NCBI RefSeq assembly: GCF_007858365.1
Contig: NZ_VFIO01000001.1
Span: 1,483,638-1,547,637, forward strand
DNA: 64,000 nt
Direction: 5' to 3'
Origin: Pseudomonas saxonica
Lineage (GTDB): Bacteria > Pseudomonadota > Gammaproteobacteria > Pseudomonadales > Pseudomonadaceae
The position numbers and the translations under genes are program-made. The notes beneath the pieces were generated by a model. The model made no database searches. It was given only the letters and a program-made list of their open reading frames with translations, and was not told where the DNA came from. Every line of letters begins with the position of its first letter. Positions within the stretch are counted from its first letter, which is position 1. Below, in pieces: positions 1-7,909 of the stretch.

Positions 1-1
1 C

Positions 2-370
2 AATAAATACCTGACAACGGTACGGCCTTTTCTGGTGCGCGCACTGATGGCCCATGTTGACTGGCTGGCCAGTCAAGGGCGCCTCGAACTGACGCCGGAC
101 GAACGCGCTTCACGCGACTTCATTGCCGCCGCCGCCCGCACCAAGACGCTCGCCGACCGCTACGAGAGCGAAGACGTGCACCGCGTGCTGGCACTGAAAC
201 TCGCCTCAAACGAACTGCTTTTGCATCTGGTCAGCCGTGGCGCCGTGGCGAGCTTTCTCGACCAGCGTGACCTGCTGGCGTTTACCAAAATGGAAGGCAG
301 TTCTTACCGCTGTTATCACGAATTGCGCGCCAGCATGCGCGTGGCCAAGCCTGTATCCACCTCCCTTTAA
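2..370 (+). CDS. C-terminal part of an unidentified protein, cut by the left edge
   Basis: The reading frame is open from base 2 to a TAA at 368-370, so this is the last 122 or so residues of a gene whose start lies left of the window. A GTG at 35 could start a short protein, but no good ribosome binding site precedes it and the frame continues upstream, so truncation by the window edge is the simpler reading. The segment is mostly alpha-helical in character with no cysteine pair, membrane segment or motif that I recognise; it ends in a short Lys/Pro/Ser tail. It lies 27 nt before the acyl carrier protein gene on the same strand, which makes it the next upstream member of the same operon. Function unknown. 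Confidence 0.6.
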   Translation, partial: NKYLTTVRPFLVRALMAHVDWLASQGRLELTPDERASRDFIAAAARTKTLADRYESEDVHRVLALKLASNELLLHLVSRGAVASFLDQRDLLAFTKMEGSSYRCYHELRASMRVAKPVSTSL

Positions 371-397
371 ACCGCTCTAACTCAAAGAGAAACAACT

Positions 398-649
398 ATG
401 ACTACGACGACTGAAAGCCTCAACACTCTGGAACTTCTGAAGAAGGAAGCCGCCAAGATCCTCAATATCGAAAGCGTTGATACCCATGTCGGCTTGGGCG
501 AGCTGGGAATCGATTCACTCAATGTGGTTGAGCTGATCGTCTATTGCGAACAGCTCTACGGATCCATTGATCCTGAGCAACTCAACATCACGCAGTACAC
601 CACCCTGGAGCAAATCGACACGCAGTTGCATCAGCAACAAGTCGCTTGA
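398..649 (+). CDS. Free-standing acyl/peptidyl carrier protein
   Basis: Small acidic carrier protein of 83 residues, the usual length for a discrete ACP. The phosphopantetheine attachment site is clear: motif LGIDSLN with the modified serine at residue 40, in the right place at the start of helix II. Helix I (residues about 8-22) and the acidic helix II face are typical. It would hold the growing acyl or aminoacyl chain as a thioester and present it to the KAS-III-like, oxygenase and dehydrogenase proteins encoded downstream; a phosphopantetheinyl transferase must come from elsewhere in the genome. An AAGAGA element lies 5' of the ATG. Sequence alone cannot decide whether the cargo is an acyl or an amino-acyl group. 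Confidence 0.93.
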   Translation: MTTTTESLNTLELLKKEAAKILNIESVDTHVGLGELGIDSLNVVELIVYCEQLYGSIDPEQLNITQYTTLEQIDTQLHQQQVA

Positions 650-680
650 TCGCCAGCCACCCTCATACCAGAAGCTCACC

Positions 681-1559
681 ATGTCGAACTCGCAGCCCTT
701 AGCATCAACGCCGTCGCTTGGCACCGTCCCGGCTTTCAGGGTCCATACGGTCGCTTACCGGCGCACAGAAACGCCCTTTGTGGCGTCCCAGGTCAGCCTG
801 GAGGATGCAGCGTTGATGCTGGGGCAGTGGGTAGGCGATGAGGCTTGCCGTCATGCAAGCGCCGCAGGCCCTATCGACGACTACGTGGTGAGTTCTACCG
901 TGCTGTCACAGTTTTTGGCTGACGGTTCGCCACATGCACGCTATTTCCAGGATGAGATAGCCACCCATTACGGGCGCCGTCCTGACTGGATAACCAACGC
1001 CTATGAATGCACTGGCTGGGGTTTCATCCTGCGTTACATGCAGAAGAAGGCGCAGTTCAATGGTCGTCGCAGGCTGTTGCTGCAGATTGTCGATACGGAC
1101 ATCCACAATTTTACTTACTGGTTAGGCAACAACCGGTGGGGGAAATCCGGTTTTGGCATCTGCACGTTAGTGATTGACGTGATCCCAGAGGCCCAAAATA
1201 TGCTGCTCATCGGCACTTCAAGCCAGGCGAATGCGCTGCTGCAATTAGGAAGAAACCTGCGCAGTTTCACCGAAAGCCGACCTGGTTTAGGCATCGCGGT
1301 ACCGTTTTTCCCGGAGATGTCACGCCGCGCACTGTTCAAGTGCTTCGACACTGCTTGCGTGCATGCCGACCACTATCAACGATTCGGTCATTCCTTCGGC
1401 AGCGACCCCTGGCTTTCGCTACTGGGCGAGCTTGGCGCGGGTTCAGCGAACCCCGGCAGCGACTGCATCGTTTCTTCGCTGGCAATGAATGGCTATTTCT
1501 CGATTGCCCAGATAACGCTCGCACCCGATCTGCACTATGCATTGGAAGGTGAAATGTGA
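681..1559 (+). CDS. Degenerate ketoacyl-ACP synthase III-like protein (Cys kept, His lost)
   Basis: Protein of 292 residues from the ATG at 681; the frame is open further upstream but that part overlaps the ACP gene. Thiolase-fold relationship is inferred from two landmarks: a Cys at residue 110 in a C-T-G-W context, the position of the KAS III nucleophile, and GHSFGSD at 236-242, the same heptapeptide found in the KAS-III-like protein encoded at 3134-4111. Lining the two up on the preceding V/L-P puts Met213 where the catalytic histidine belongs. It is therefore unlikely to run a normal decarboxylating condensation; an acyltransferase, a chain-length or partner subunit (as PqsB partners PqsC) are possibilities. 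Its stop overlaps the next start (TGATG), so the two are translationally coupled. Divergent; fold call is moderately sure. Confidence 0.6.
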   Translation: MSNSQPLASTPSLGTVPAFRVHTVAYRRTETPFVASQVSLEDAALMLGQWVGDEACRHASAAGPIDDYVVSSTVLSQFLADGSPHARYFQDEIATHYGRRPDWITNAYECTGWGFILRYMQKKAQFNGRRRLLLQIVDTDIHNFTYWLGNNRWGKSGFGICTLVIDVIPEAQNMLLIGTSSQANALLQLGRNLRSFTESRPGLGIAVPFFPEMSRRALFKCFDTACVHADHYQRFGHSFGSDPWLSLLGELGAGSANPGSDCIVSSLAMNGYFSIAQITLAPDLHYALEGEM

Positions 1560-2128
1560 TGAGCGCGCAAACCTGTTCCCTGCTGTTGCAGCGCAACCCG
1601 GATCACCACTTGGCGATCCCTTGTTCGGCTCGCAACCTGCCTCTGTTCGAAACGCAAGACTATGCACGCCGAAGTGTGTACGCACACGACAATCCAACGC
1701 CGGTACTGGTCAACAACCAACAGTACTACACCCTGCTGTCCACGCTGGCCCGGCGCATTTGGGATAACTGCGGTGAACAAACGCTGCTCTTTGCGCAAGT
1801 ACGCATGCCTTCCATCGACCTTGCCTTGCCAAAAAACCTGCTCGATCCACGCGTGACGATGGGCGCTCATTTATGCAATGAGGCCTTGTTCTGGGCGCGC
1901 CAGATACAGACGCCGGTGGTCTGGATCAGCGCCGAACAGATCCGGCGCGACCTGTGGGACGGCGGCGATAACCTCCTGCACATTGCAGCCTGGAATACCG
2001 CACAAACGCCCGCCATCACCCAGTGGTTCTTACCCGACCTGAACTATCTCGCAGCGCAGGTGCATGCATCACCTGTTCACGAGCCGTTCACGACCTCTCA
2101 ACCGACACGCACGCACGTACAGGGGTGA
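1559..2128 (+). CDS. Unidentified 189-residue cluster protein
   Basis: I do not recognise a family. The ATG at 1559 overlaps the stop of the preceding KAS-III-like gene; a GTG one codon earlier is the alternative. The product is soluble-looking, without signal peptide or membrane segment, and carries several Trp residues and a stretch V-V-W-I-S-A-E-Q near residues 119-126. The C-terminal 20 residues are Thr/Ser/His-rich and probably disordered. It ends 2 nt before the diiron oxygenase start. The tight coupling on both sides says it works in the same pathway, perhaps as a partner of the flanking degenerate synthase, but that is inference from position only. Confidence 0.65.
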   Translation: MSAQTCSLLLQRNPDHHLAIPCSARNLPLFETQDYARRSVYAHDNPTPVLVNNQQYYTLLSTLARRIWDNCGEQTLLFAQVRMPSIDLALPKNLLDPRVTMGAHLCNEALFWARQIQTPVVWISAEQIRRDLWDGGDNLLHIAAWNTAQTPAITQWFLPDLNYLAAQVHASPVHEPFTTSQPTRTHVQG

Positions 2129-2130
2129 TC

Positions 2131-3120
2131 ATGCAAACAGAGCACAAACAGACAGTGGATGATGGCGAGCCGATCAAGTGGAAATTCTCGGTCGACGCTT
2201 ACATGTCTCAGACCTACGATTTCAGCGATGACAGCTTGAATGCGCTGTACCAGAAAACCAAGGCCAACCAATGGGATGTCAACACCGACATCGATTGGAG
2301 TTACGAGCTCAATCCAGACAATCCACTGGGCATGCCGGACGGCACATTGCTGATCTACGGCACCGATGTCTGGAACAAGATGAATGAACAAAACCGAGCC
2401 GAGATTCGCCATCACTCCCAAGGCTGGACCCTGTCACAGGTCCTGCACGGTGAACAGGCTGCCCTGATTTGCGCATCGAAACTGGCAGTGGCCGAAGAAA
2501 GCCTCTCGGCCCGTCTGTGTGCCGCCGGGCAAATCATCGATGAAGCCCGTCACATTGAAGCATTCGGTCGGCTGGTGAATAACAAGCTGCCCATCAGCTA
2601 CCCCATGAGCAAGGCGCTTAAAGGCCTGCTGCAAGACACCATTACCACCGACAAACTCGACATGACCAATCTGGGCATGCAAGTGCTGGTCGAGGGCATT
2701 GCGCTGTCACTGTTTCAAAGCATGGTCGCCTACACCAAGGACCCTTTCATCAAAGACTTGATGACTCGCATTCAGCGCGATGAAGCACGCCACTTCGCCA
2801 TTGGCCGTATCACGCTGGGCAGCGTGTACAAGGAAATGAGCAGCACTGAACGCAAGGAACGCGAAGAGTTTGTGGTTGAAGGGGCTTACACCTTGTACGA
2901 ACACCTGTGCGCCGACGACATATGGGAGCCGATGGGCTTATCCAAAAAAGAGTGCAGCCACCTGGTCAGGAGTTCGGAAGTGGCCAACTCCATGCGCCGT
3001 TCCATTTTCCGCCGGCTGGTGCCGACCATCCGCGAAATGGGTTTGCTGACGCCCCGTGTAAGCGATGCCTTTGAAAAGCTCAGAGTGCTGGACTACGCCG
3101 CCATGCCAATGCCGGCTTAA
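2131..3120 (+). CDS. Ferritin-like diiron oxygenase
   Basis: Protein of 329 residues with the full carboxylate set of a four-helix-bundle diiron oxygenase: Glu108, Glu138-x-x-His141, Glu188 and Glu218-x-x-His221 (both pairs in D-E-A-R-H). Spacing of 30, 50 and 30 residues fits the ribonucleotide reductase R2-like/AurF-type oxygenase fold. Such enzymes activate O2 for N-oxygenation, hydroxylation, desaturation or C-C cleavage of carrier-bound or free substrates. The ATG at 2131 is 2 nt after the previous gene; the longer frame upstream overlaps that gene and is not used. The partner reductase is not visible in the window. Chemistry cannot be read from sequence; N-oxidation of an amine is attractive given the PLP decarboxylase-like neighbour, but that is inference. 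Confidence 0.85.
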   Translation: MQTEHKQTVDDGEPIKWKFSVDAYMSQTYDFSDDSLNALYQKTKANQWDVNTDIDWSYELNPDNPLGMPDGTLLIYGTDVWNKMNEQNRAEIRHHSQGWTLSQVLHGEQAALICASKLAVAEESLSARLCAAGQIIDEARHIEAFGRLVNNKLPISYPMSKALKGLLQDTITTDKLDMTNLGMQVLVEGIALSLFQSMVAYTKDPFIKDLMTRIQRDEARHFAIGRITLGSVYKEMSSTERKEREEFVVEGAYTLYEHLCADDIWEPMGLSKKECSHLVRSSEVANSMRRSIFRRLVPTIREMGLLTPRVSDAFEKLRVLDYAAMPMPA

Positions 3121-3133
3121 CAGGAAGACAGAC

Positions 3134-4111
3134 ATGACGTCCCCAACTACCGCGGCAACACACAACTGCGCCCCCTACACGATCGGTATTGAAGCCGCCG
3201 CTTACGAACTGCCCGGCGAACGCCAGGACATCAATGACTGGGCTCAGCAATACAAGTTGCCAGCCGAGCGCATAGACATGATTCGCAATGCGGGTTGCCG
3301 TTATTTCCATGTGGCACCGGACATCGACGAGGTCGAGCTGGCAAAGCGCGCTGTCGCTCGCCTGCAAGAAGAACAAGGCTTCAAGGGCAGCGACATCGGC
3401 GCACTGATCCATGTGCATACCGGGCTCTTCAGCATACCGCCGGCGCCACGCAGTCTGCCCCTGGAAGTGGCCACGGCCTTCGGCATCAAGCCTATCTGGG
3501 CCGGCTCGATCGCACAGCTCAATTGCTCGTCGATCAGCGTCGCCATTCAGATGGCCAAGGCGTTGATGAATGTACATAGCCAATTGCACTCGGTGCTGAT
3601 CGTGTCGTCCGACCGCGTCTTTATTGAACGCTACCGGGTGTTGCAGGCGAGCATATTAAGTGATGGCGCGGGGTGCTTGCTGGTGACCCGTAACAGCCGG
3701 CGTAACCGGGTCGGTGCAACGGCCGTGCGCAACTATGGCAGCTGGTACCTGGGCTCCGTGACCAATAACGCGGTGAAAAAGGAAATGTTCAATCTGGAGT
3801 GGCACTACACCCGCAAAGTCATGATGGAAGCCGTGGCCGACTGTGGCATGGCGCTAAGCGATTTTTCCTGCATTTTGCCTTACAACTCCAACCACTCTGG
3901 CTGGAACGCCTTTTGTAACGCCATGGCGATTCCTGCCTCCACGCTCTATAGCGACAACATCCTGAACAAGGGTCACTCCTTTGGCTCGGACCTGGCCATC
4001 AACCTTGCCGATATTGGCTTAAGCAAGGTCGATGCGGGGGCGCACCTGATGAACATAACGGAATCGGACAACGGTTCGTTTTCGGCATTGACCCTTCATC
4101 CGGTGAATTGA
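3134..4111 (+). CDS. Ketoacyl-ACP synthase III-like enzyme (catalytically plausible member)
   Basis: Protein of 325 residues, normal KAS III length. The nucleophile is Cys131 (L-N-C-S-S), the active-site histidine is His254 (N-S-N-H-S-G-W), and the third position falls in N-K-G-H-S-F-G-S-D, where His281 stands in place of the usual Asn of FabH. Of the three KAS-III-like proteins in the cluster this is the only one keeping both Cys and His, so it is the likely condensing or acyl-transfer enzyme. Loss of the Asn is seen in KAS III relatives that make esters, amides or non-standard C-C bonds rather than fatty-acid primers (family knowledge; not proof here). ATG at 3134 follows the diiron gene by 13 nt. 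Confidence 0.82.
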   Translation: MTSPTTAATHNCAPYTIGIEAAAYELPGERQDINDWAQQYKLPAERIDMIRNAGCRYFHVAPDIDEVELAKRAVARLQEEQGFKGSDIGALIHVHTGLFSIPPAPRSLPLEVATAFGIKPIWAGSIAQLNCSSISVAIQMAKALMNVHSQLHSVLIVSSDRVFIERYRVLQASILSDGAGCLLVTRNSRRNRVGATAVRNYGSWYLGSVTNNAVKKEMFNLEWHYTRKVMMEAVADCGMALSDFSCILPYNSNHSGWNAFCNAMAIPASTLYSDNILNKGHSFGSDLAINLADIGLSKVDAGAHLMNITESDNGSFSALTLHPVN

Positions 4112-4112
4112 A

Positions 4113-5288
4113 ATGACCATGACCTCCGCCTTCTCTCCGGTCAGTGGCGACGCAGCAACGACCGACCCATGGCTGCTGAATCTGAAAACGCCGTGCTATG
4201 TACTCGACCCCACTGTCGTAATGACCCGTTACGCTGATTTACGCGAGCGGTTGGGTACACCGTTGATTGTGTCGCTCAAGGCCAACCCCAATCTGGATCT
4301 GTTGATCCGTTGCGGCCACGCGTTCGTCGACGGTGTTGAGCTGGCCAGCCAGGGTGAACTCGATATTGTGGCGGGTCGCATCAACACCCCCAAATACGTT
4401 AACAATCCGTCCATGGATGAAGATTTCATGCGTGCGGCCCTGGCATCACGCTGCACCTTCATTATCGACAGCCTGGAGCAGGCGCAGAGACTGATTCGCG
4501 TCATCGGTAAACAGGCCCCGCCGCAAACGGTATTGCGCCTGAATGCGGGTCACCTGGTCGGCTCGGGCAAACAGTTGGCGGACCATTTCGGCATGAGTCG
4601 CAACGACGCTTTGCTGGCGACGGTTGCATTGGCTCAGGCCAACGTGCCCATCGCAGGCCTGCATACCTTTGCGGGTTCCAATGCCTTTCACATCGATGAC
4701 AAGGCTACCGATTCTGCCGCCCTTGCCTACGCGCTCGCTGCCTTTGCGCCGCAAATAGCACGCCTCACCGGCATGCCGGTTGAGTTTCTTAACGTCGGTG
4801 GAGGTTTCTCAGAGCACTTCCATAGCCAGACGCAGACGTTTGACGCTTATCGCCAGCGTATTGCACCGCTGCACAAAGACTTCAAGGTCATTCACGAGTC
4901 CGGACGCGGAGTCTTCGCTGGCGCAGGCACCTTCGTGACCCGCGTGCGTTCAGTCAAAGCACTGGGTGAACGCTACGTTGCAATCTGCGACGGTGGCCTG
5001 AGCCACAACTTCTTGCTGGCCAAAACTGAATCCATGTTGAAGAACTACGCGCAGCCGCGCCTGCTGCGGCGCCAGCAGGCGCCGACTGACGCGCCACTGT
5101 TGCCGACCCAGTTCGTGGGCAGTACTTGCAGCCGCGCCGACGTGATCGGCTGGCGCCATGACGTGTCGGCCCCACCGAGCGTGGGCGACCTGGTGATCTT
5201 CGAGAACTGCGGCGCCTATAACCAGACCTACAGCGTCAGCGCTTTTCTCTCGCAAAGTCCGGCACACACCTATATCCACCAATCCTAG
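4113..5288 (+). CDS. Fold-III PLP-dependent amino acid decarboxylase-like enzyme (LysA/ODC family)
   Basis: Protein of 391 residues of the alanine racemase-fold decarboxylases. The PLP Schiff-base lysine is Lys56 (S-L-K-A-N-P), followed by His184 in H-T-F-A-G-S, a G-G-G-F phosphate loop, an E-S-G-R-G motif, the catalytic cysteine segment C-S-R-A-D and the C-terminal E-N-C-G-A-Y-N that donates a PLP-contacting Tyr. All key residues of a working decarboxylase are present. Homologues act on diaminopimelate, ornithine, lysine, arginine or carboxyspermidine-like substrates, and paralogues occur in siderophore and toxin clusters. Here it most likely supplies an amine or diamine building block. Starts 1 nt after the preceding stop. 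The substrate is unknown. Confidence 0.88.
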   Translation: MTMTSAFSPVSGDAATTDPWLLNLKTPCYVLDPTVVMTRYADLRERLGTPLIVSLKANPNLDLLIRCGHAFVDGVELASQGELDIVAGRINTPKYVNNPSMDEDFMRAALASRCTFIIDSLEQAQRLIRVIGKQAPPQTVLRLNAGHLVGSGKQLADHFGMSRNDALLATVALAQANVPIAGLHTFAGSNAFHIDDKATDSAALAYALAAFAPQIARLTGMPVEFLNVGGGFSEHFHSQTQTFDAYRQRIAPLHKDFKVIHESGRGVFAGAGTFVTRVRSVKALGERYVAICDGGLSHNFLLAKTESMLKNYAQPRLLRRQQAPTDAPLLPTQFVGSTCSRADVIGWRHDVSAPPSVGDLVIFENCGAYNQTYSVSAFLSQSPAHTYIHQS

Positions 5289-5298
5289 GGACGTCACC

Positions 5299-6873
5299 AT
5301 GACCGCCCACATCAGTTTGTACGACCTTTTGCAGGACAGCGCCCACCAGCATGGCGACCGCCGTGCATTTGCGCAGGGCGCAAAGACAGTGACTTATTCA
5401 GAACTGCTGGAGGACGTGCGCCTGACCGCAAAGAGGCTGGCTTATAACGGCGTGCAAGCCGGCGATCGCGTCGCTGTCTATGCCGGCAAGCAGTACGAAA
5501 CCATCGTCACGTTCCTGGCAATCAATGCCCGGGGTGCGATCCTGGTGCCCATCAACCCTCAACTCAAAGAGCAACAGGCACGCCACATTCTGCTGGACAG
5601 CGGTGCTCGCTTGCTCATCAGTACGGGCCCACGCCTCAGACGTATCGAGGCGGCGTTGATGGACATCGAACTCGACACCTGGTCACTGGAAAAACTACAG
5701 CCCGACAACTTGAACACGCCGCCCGATACGGCGCCTGTCAACCCACATAGCACCGTCACCGACAGTGACCCTGCTGCCATTTTGTATACCTCCGGCTCGA
5801 CGGGACGACCCAAGGGCGTGGTGCTGTCGCAACGTAACCTGGTGTCGGGCGCCTATAGCGTCGCTCACTATCTGCGCTTGCAGGCCGATGACGTCATCCT
5901 GGGCATATTGCCCCTGAGCTTCGATGCCGGGCTTAGCCAGTTGACCACAGCGCTGGTCAGCGGTGCTTGCTACGCGCCGCTGGATTTCCTGCAAGCAGGC
6001 GAAGTCCCGACATTCTGTGAAGCCCATGGCGTCACCGTGATTACCGGCGTGCCGCCACTGTGGATGCAACTGGCGTCCGTACAGTGGCCTCAACCTGCCG
6101 GCGCACGCATTCGCTGCTTTGCCAATACCGGCGGGCATATGCCTCCCCCTTTGCTGGAAAAACTCAAACGTGCATTTCCCAATGCGCTGCCCTACTTGAT
6201 GTACGGCTTGACTGAGGCTTTCCGTTCGACCTACCTGCCGCCGGAAGCGGCCGTCACGCGGCCCGACTCCATCGGCAAGGCAGTGCCCAACGCCGATATC
6301 CGCGTGTTGCGCCCCAACGGCACTGAATGTGCTGCTGGAGAGCACGGAGAATTGGTGCACCGGGGGGCGTTCGTCACCCTCGGGTACTGGAATGACCCAG
6401 AACTGACCGCTCAACGCTTTCGTCCCTGGGTTCGCCCGGACCGGCAGATTTTGCGCACCGAAACAGCGGTCTGGTCGGGCGATATCGTCTACCGCGACCA
6501 AGACGATTATCTGTATTTCGTTGCGCGCAGCGACGACATGATCAAGACCTCCGGTTATCGCGTCAGCCCCACCGAAGTCGAAGAAGTCCTGTTTGCCCTG
6601 GATGAAGTGACCGAAGCGGCAGCGTTTGGTGTGCCGCACCCACAACTGGGCGAAGCCATCATCATCAGCCTGTTCGCCCACCCGCACAGACAGATCACGA
6701 CCCCGGCACTGATCAAGCTATGCAGGGACAAACTGCCGACCTATATGGTGCCGCTGCATGTGTCCTTGCATGACTCGCCTTTACCGCGCAATCCGAACGG
6801 CAAGATCGACCGAAAGCAGCTTAAACAGCAGTTTTCCGAGTTTTTCTCCACCCCACTTACGGTCACGGAATAG
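5299..6873 (+). CDS. Adenylate-forming acyl/amino acid ligase (AMP-dependent synthetase)
   Basis: Protein of 524 residues, a full stand-alone ANL-family ligase. The P-loop-like A3 motif (Y-T-S-G-S-T-G-R-P-K-G) lies at about residues 163-173, the A5 motif is Y-G-L-T-E-A, A7 reads S-G-D-I-V, A8 is R-S-D-D-M-I-K-T-S-G-Y-R and the A10 lysine is in N-P-N-G-K-I-D-R near the C-terminus. It activates a carboxylic acid as the AMP ester and passes it to CoA or, more likely here, to the carrier protein at 398-649. An AGGGA element sits 8 nt before the ATG. The specificity pocket cannot be decoded reliably without a structural model, so fatty, aryl and amino acids all remain open. Confidence 0.92.
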   Translation: MTAHISLYDLLQDSAHQHGDRRAFAQGAKTVTYSELLEDVRLTAKRLAYNGVQAGDRVAVYAGKQYETIVTFLAINARGAILVPINPQLKEQQARHILLDSGARLLISTGPRLRRIEAALMDIELDTWSLEKLQPDNLNTPPDTAPVNPHSTVTDSDPAAILYTSGSTGRPKGVVLSQRNLVSGAYSVAHYLRLQADDVILGILPLSFDAGLSQLTTALVSGACYAPLDFLQAGEVPTFCEAHGVTVITGVPPLWMQLASVQWPQPAGARIRCFANTGGHMPPPLLEKLKRAFPNALPYLMYGLTEAFRSTYLPPEAAVTRPDSIGKAVPNADIRVLRPNGTECAAGEHGELVHRGAFVTLGYWNDPELTAQRFRPWVRPDRQILRTETAVWSGDIVYRDQDDYLYFVARSDDMIKTSGYRVSPTEVEEVLFALDEVTEAAAFGVPHPQLGEAIIISLFAHPHRQITTPALIKLCRDKLPTYMVPLHVSLHDSPLPRNPNGKIDRKQLKQQFSEFFSTPLTVTE

Positions 6874-6877
6874 CCTC

Positions 6878-7873
6878 ATGCTTCGAATTCGCGCTATCGC
6901 TTCTCACGTTCCCGATACGACCCCGTTCCGAGCGGTACAAGCCCAGGAAAAAAACATCGGCTATGGCCATCTGTTGTACAAGACGGCTGTCTTTTCCATG
7001 CCTCGCGGCAAGGGCAGAATCGACGCCGAAGAAGAGCGTCGGCTGCTCCCTACGGCGAGCATCGCGCTGCCCGTAGCGCCCCCCTTGCAAAGCTGTGCCG
7101 ACCTGGCTCTGGAAGCGGTAGCGCTCTTGCGCCAACAGGTTGCGCCAGAAACGCTGGCACAAGTGACCCACATAGTGGTGACCAATACCGCCCTTAACCA
7201 ACGCATTAACGAATCGGTCGCAGGCCGTATCCAGCATGCACTGGGTTTGCCCAAAGCGTTGCCTTTCGCCATCGGCCAGTCGGGCACTGCCGGGGTATTC
7301 AACGCACTGACCATGATCGAAGCGCTGGTCAGTCTCGGCGGCAAAGTACTGTTGGTGGCGTCCGATAAGTGGCTTTACCCCTTCTTTCGCGCCTGGGGTG
7401 ATCTGGTGGTGTATGGCGACGGCGCAGCCGCCATCTTGCTCGATGGCGAGGCTCAGACGCCGTCAGGCTGGGGGGCCATACGCGCCTCAGCGATGCACTA
7501 TGGCTCGGCCATTGACAACCCCTGGAAACTGACGCCTGCCGCCCAGGCTGAACGTCTGCATCCGATGGCGGTAAGCGCAGCGCAAACGGCCATCGAACGT
7601 TCCGGCCTGAAAGCCAGCGACATCGATTGGGTGTTGCCGGCGGGATTCAGCGACAGCTTCACCCTCGGCGTCAGTCGCGAACTGGGCATTGCGCAAGAGC
7701 GACATTTCGAATTCGGTGCCCGACCTCACCACTCAAGCGCGGCCCCCTTGCTGTCGCTGATGCGCCTGCGTGCCACCCTCCCTCAGGGTAAAACGGCCAC
7801 CGCCTTGCTATGGGATGCAGCGTTGTGCGGCACCGCTGGCGCCATTGTGGCCGAGATACAGGCTGGCGCCTGA
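6878..7873 (+). CDS. Degenerate ketoacyl synthase III-like protein (Cys and His lost)
   Basis: Protein of 331 residues with KAS III architecture: a Y-G-D-G-A-A-A-I-L-L stretch near 179-188, the L-P-A-G-F turn at 253-257 and a C-terminal H-H-S-S-A-A-P in the place of the FabH N-T-S-A-A-S segment. The nucleophile position reads Q-S-G-T-A-G (Thr137 or Gly136 for Cys) and the histidine position is Asp259. With both residues gone it should not condense substrates. It may be a structural partner of the active KAS-III-like enzyme or have acquired another function. The ATG at 6878 is 4 nt after the ligase stop; the longer frame overlaps the ligase. Relationship is clear, role inferred. Confidence 0.75.
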   Translation: MLRIRAIASHVPDTTPFRAVQAQEKNIGYGHLLYKTAVFSMPRGKGRIDAEEERRLLPTASIALPVAPPLQSCADLALEAVALLRQQVAPETLAQVTHIVVTNTALNQRINESVAGRIQHALGLPKALPFAIGQSGTAGVFNALTMIEALVSLGGKVLLVASDKWLYPFFRAWGDLVVYGDGAAAILLDGEAQTPSGWGAIRASAMHYGSAIDNPWKLTPAAQAERLHPMAVSAAQTAIERSGLKASDIDWVLPAGFSDSFTLGVSRELGIAQERHFEFGARPHHSSAAPLLSLMRLRATLPQGKTATALLWDAALCGTAGAIVAEIQAGA

Positions 7874-7909
7874 ATCAAGATTCAAACCGCTTATTAATCA
7901 GGAAAACCT

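Noticed and set aside
567..680. Upstream extension of the KAS-III-like gene at 681
   Set aside because: It overlaps the ACP gene in another frame and its translation does not look like any KAS III N-terminus; the ATG at 681 fits the family length.
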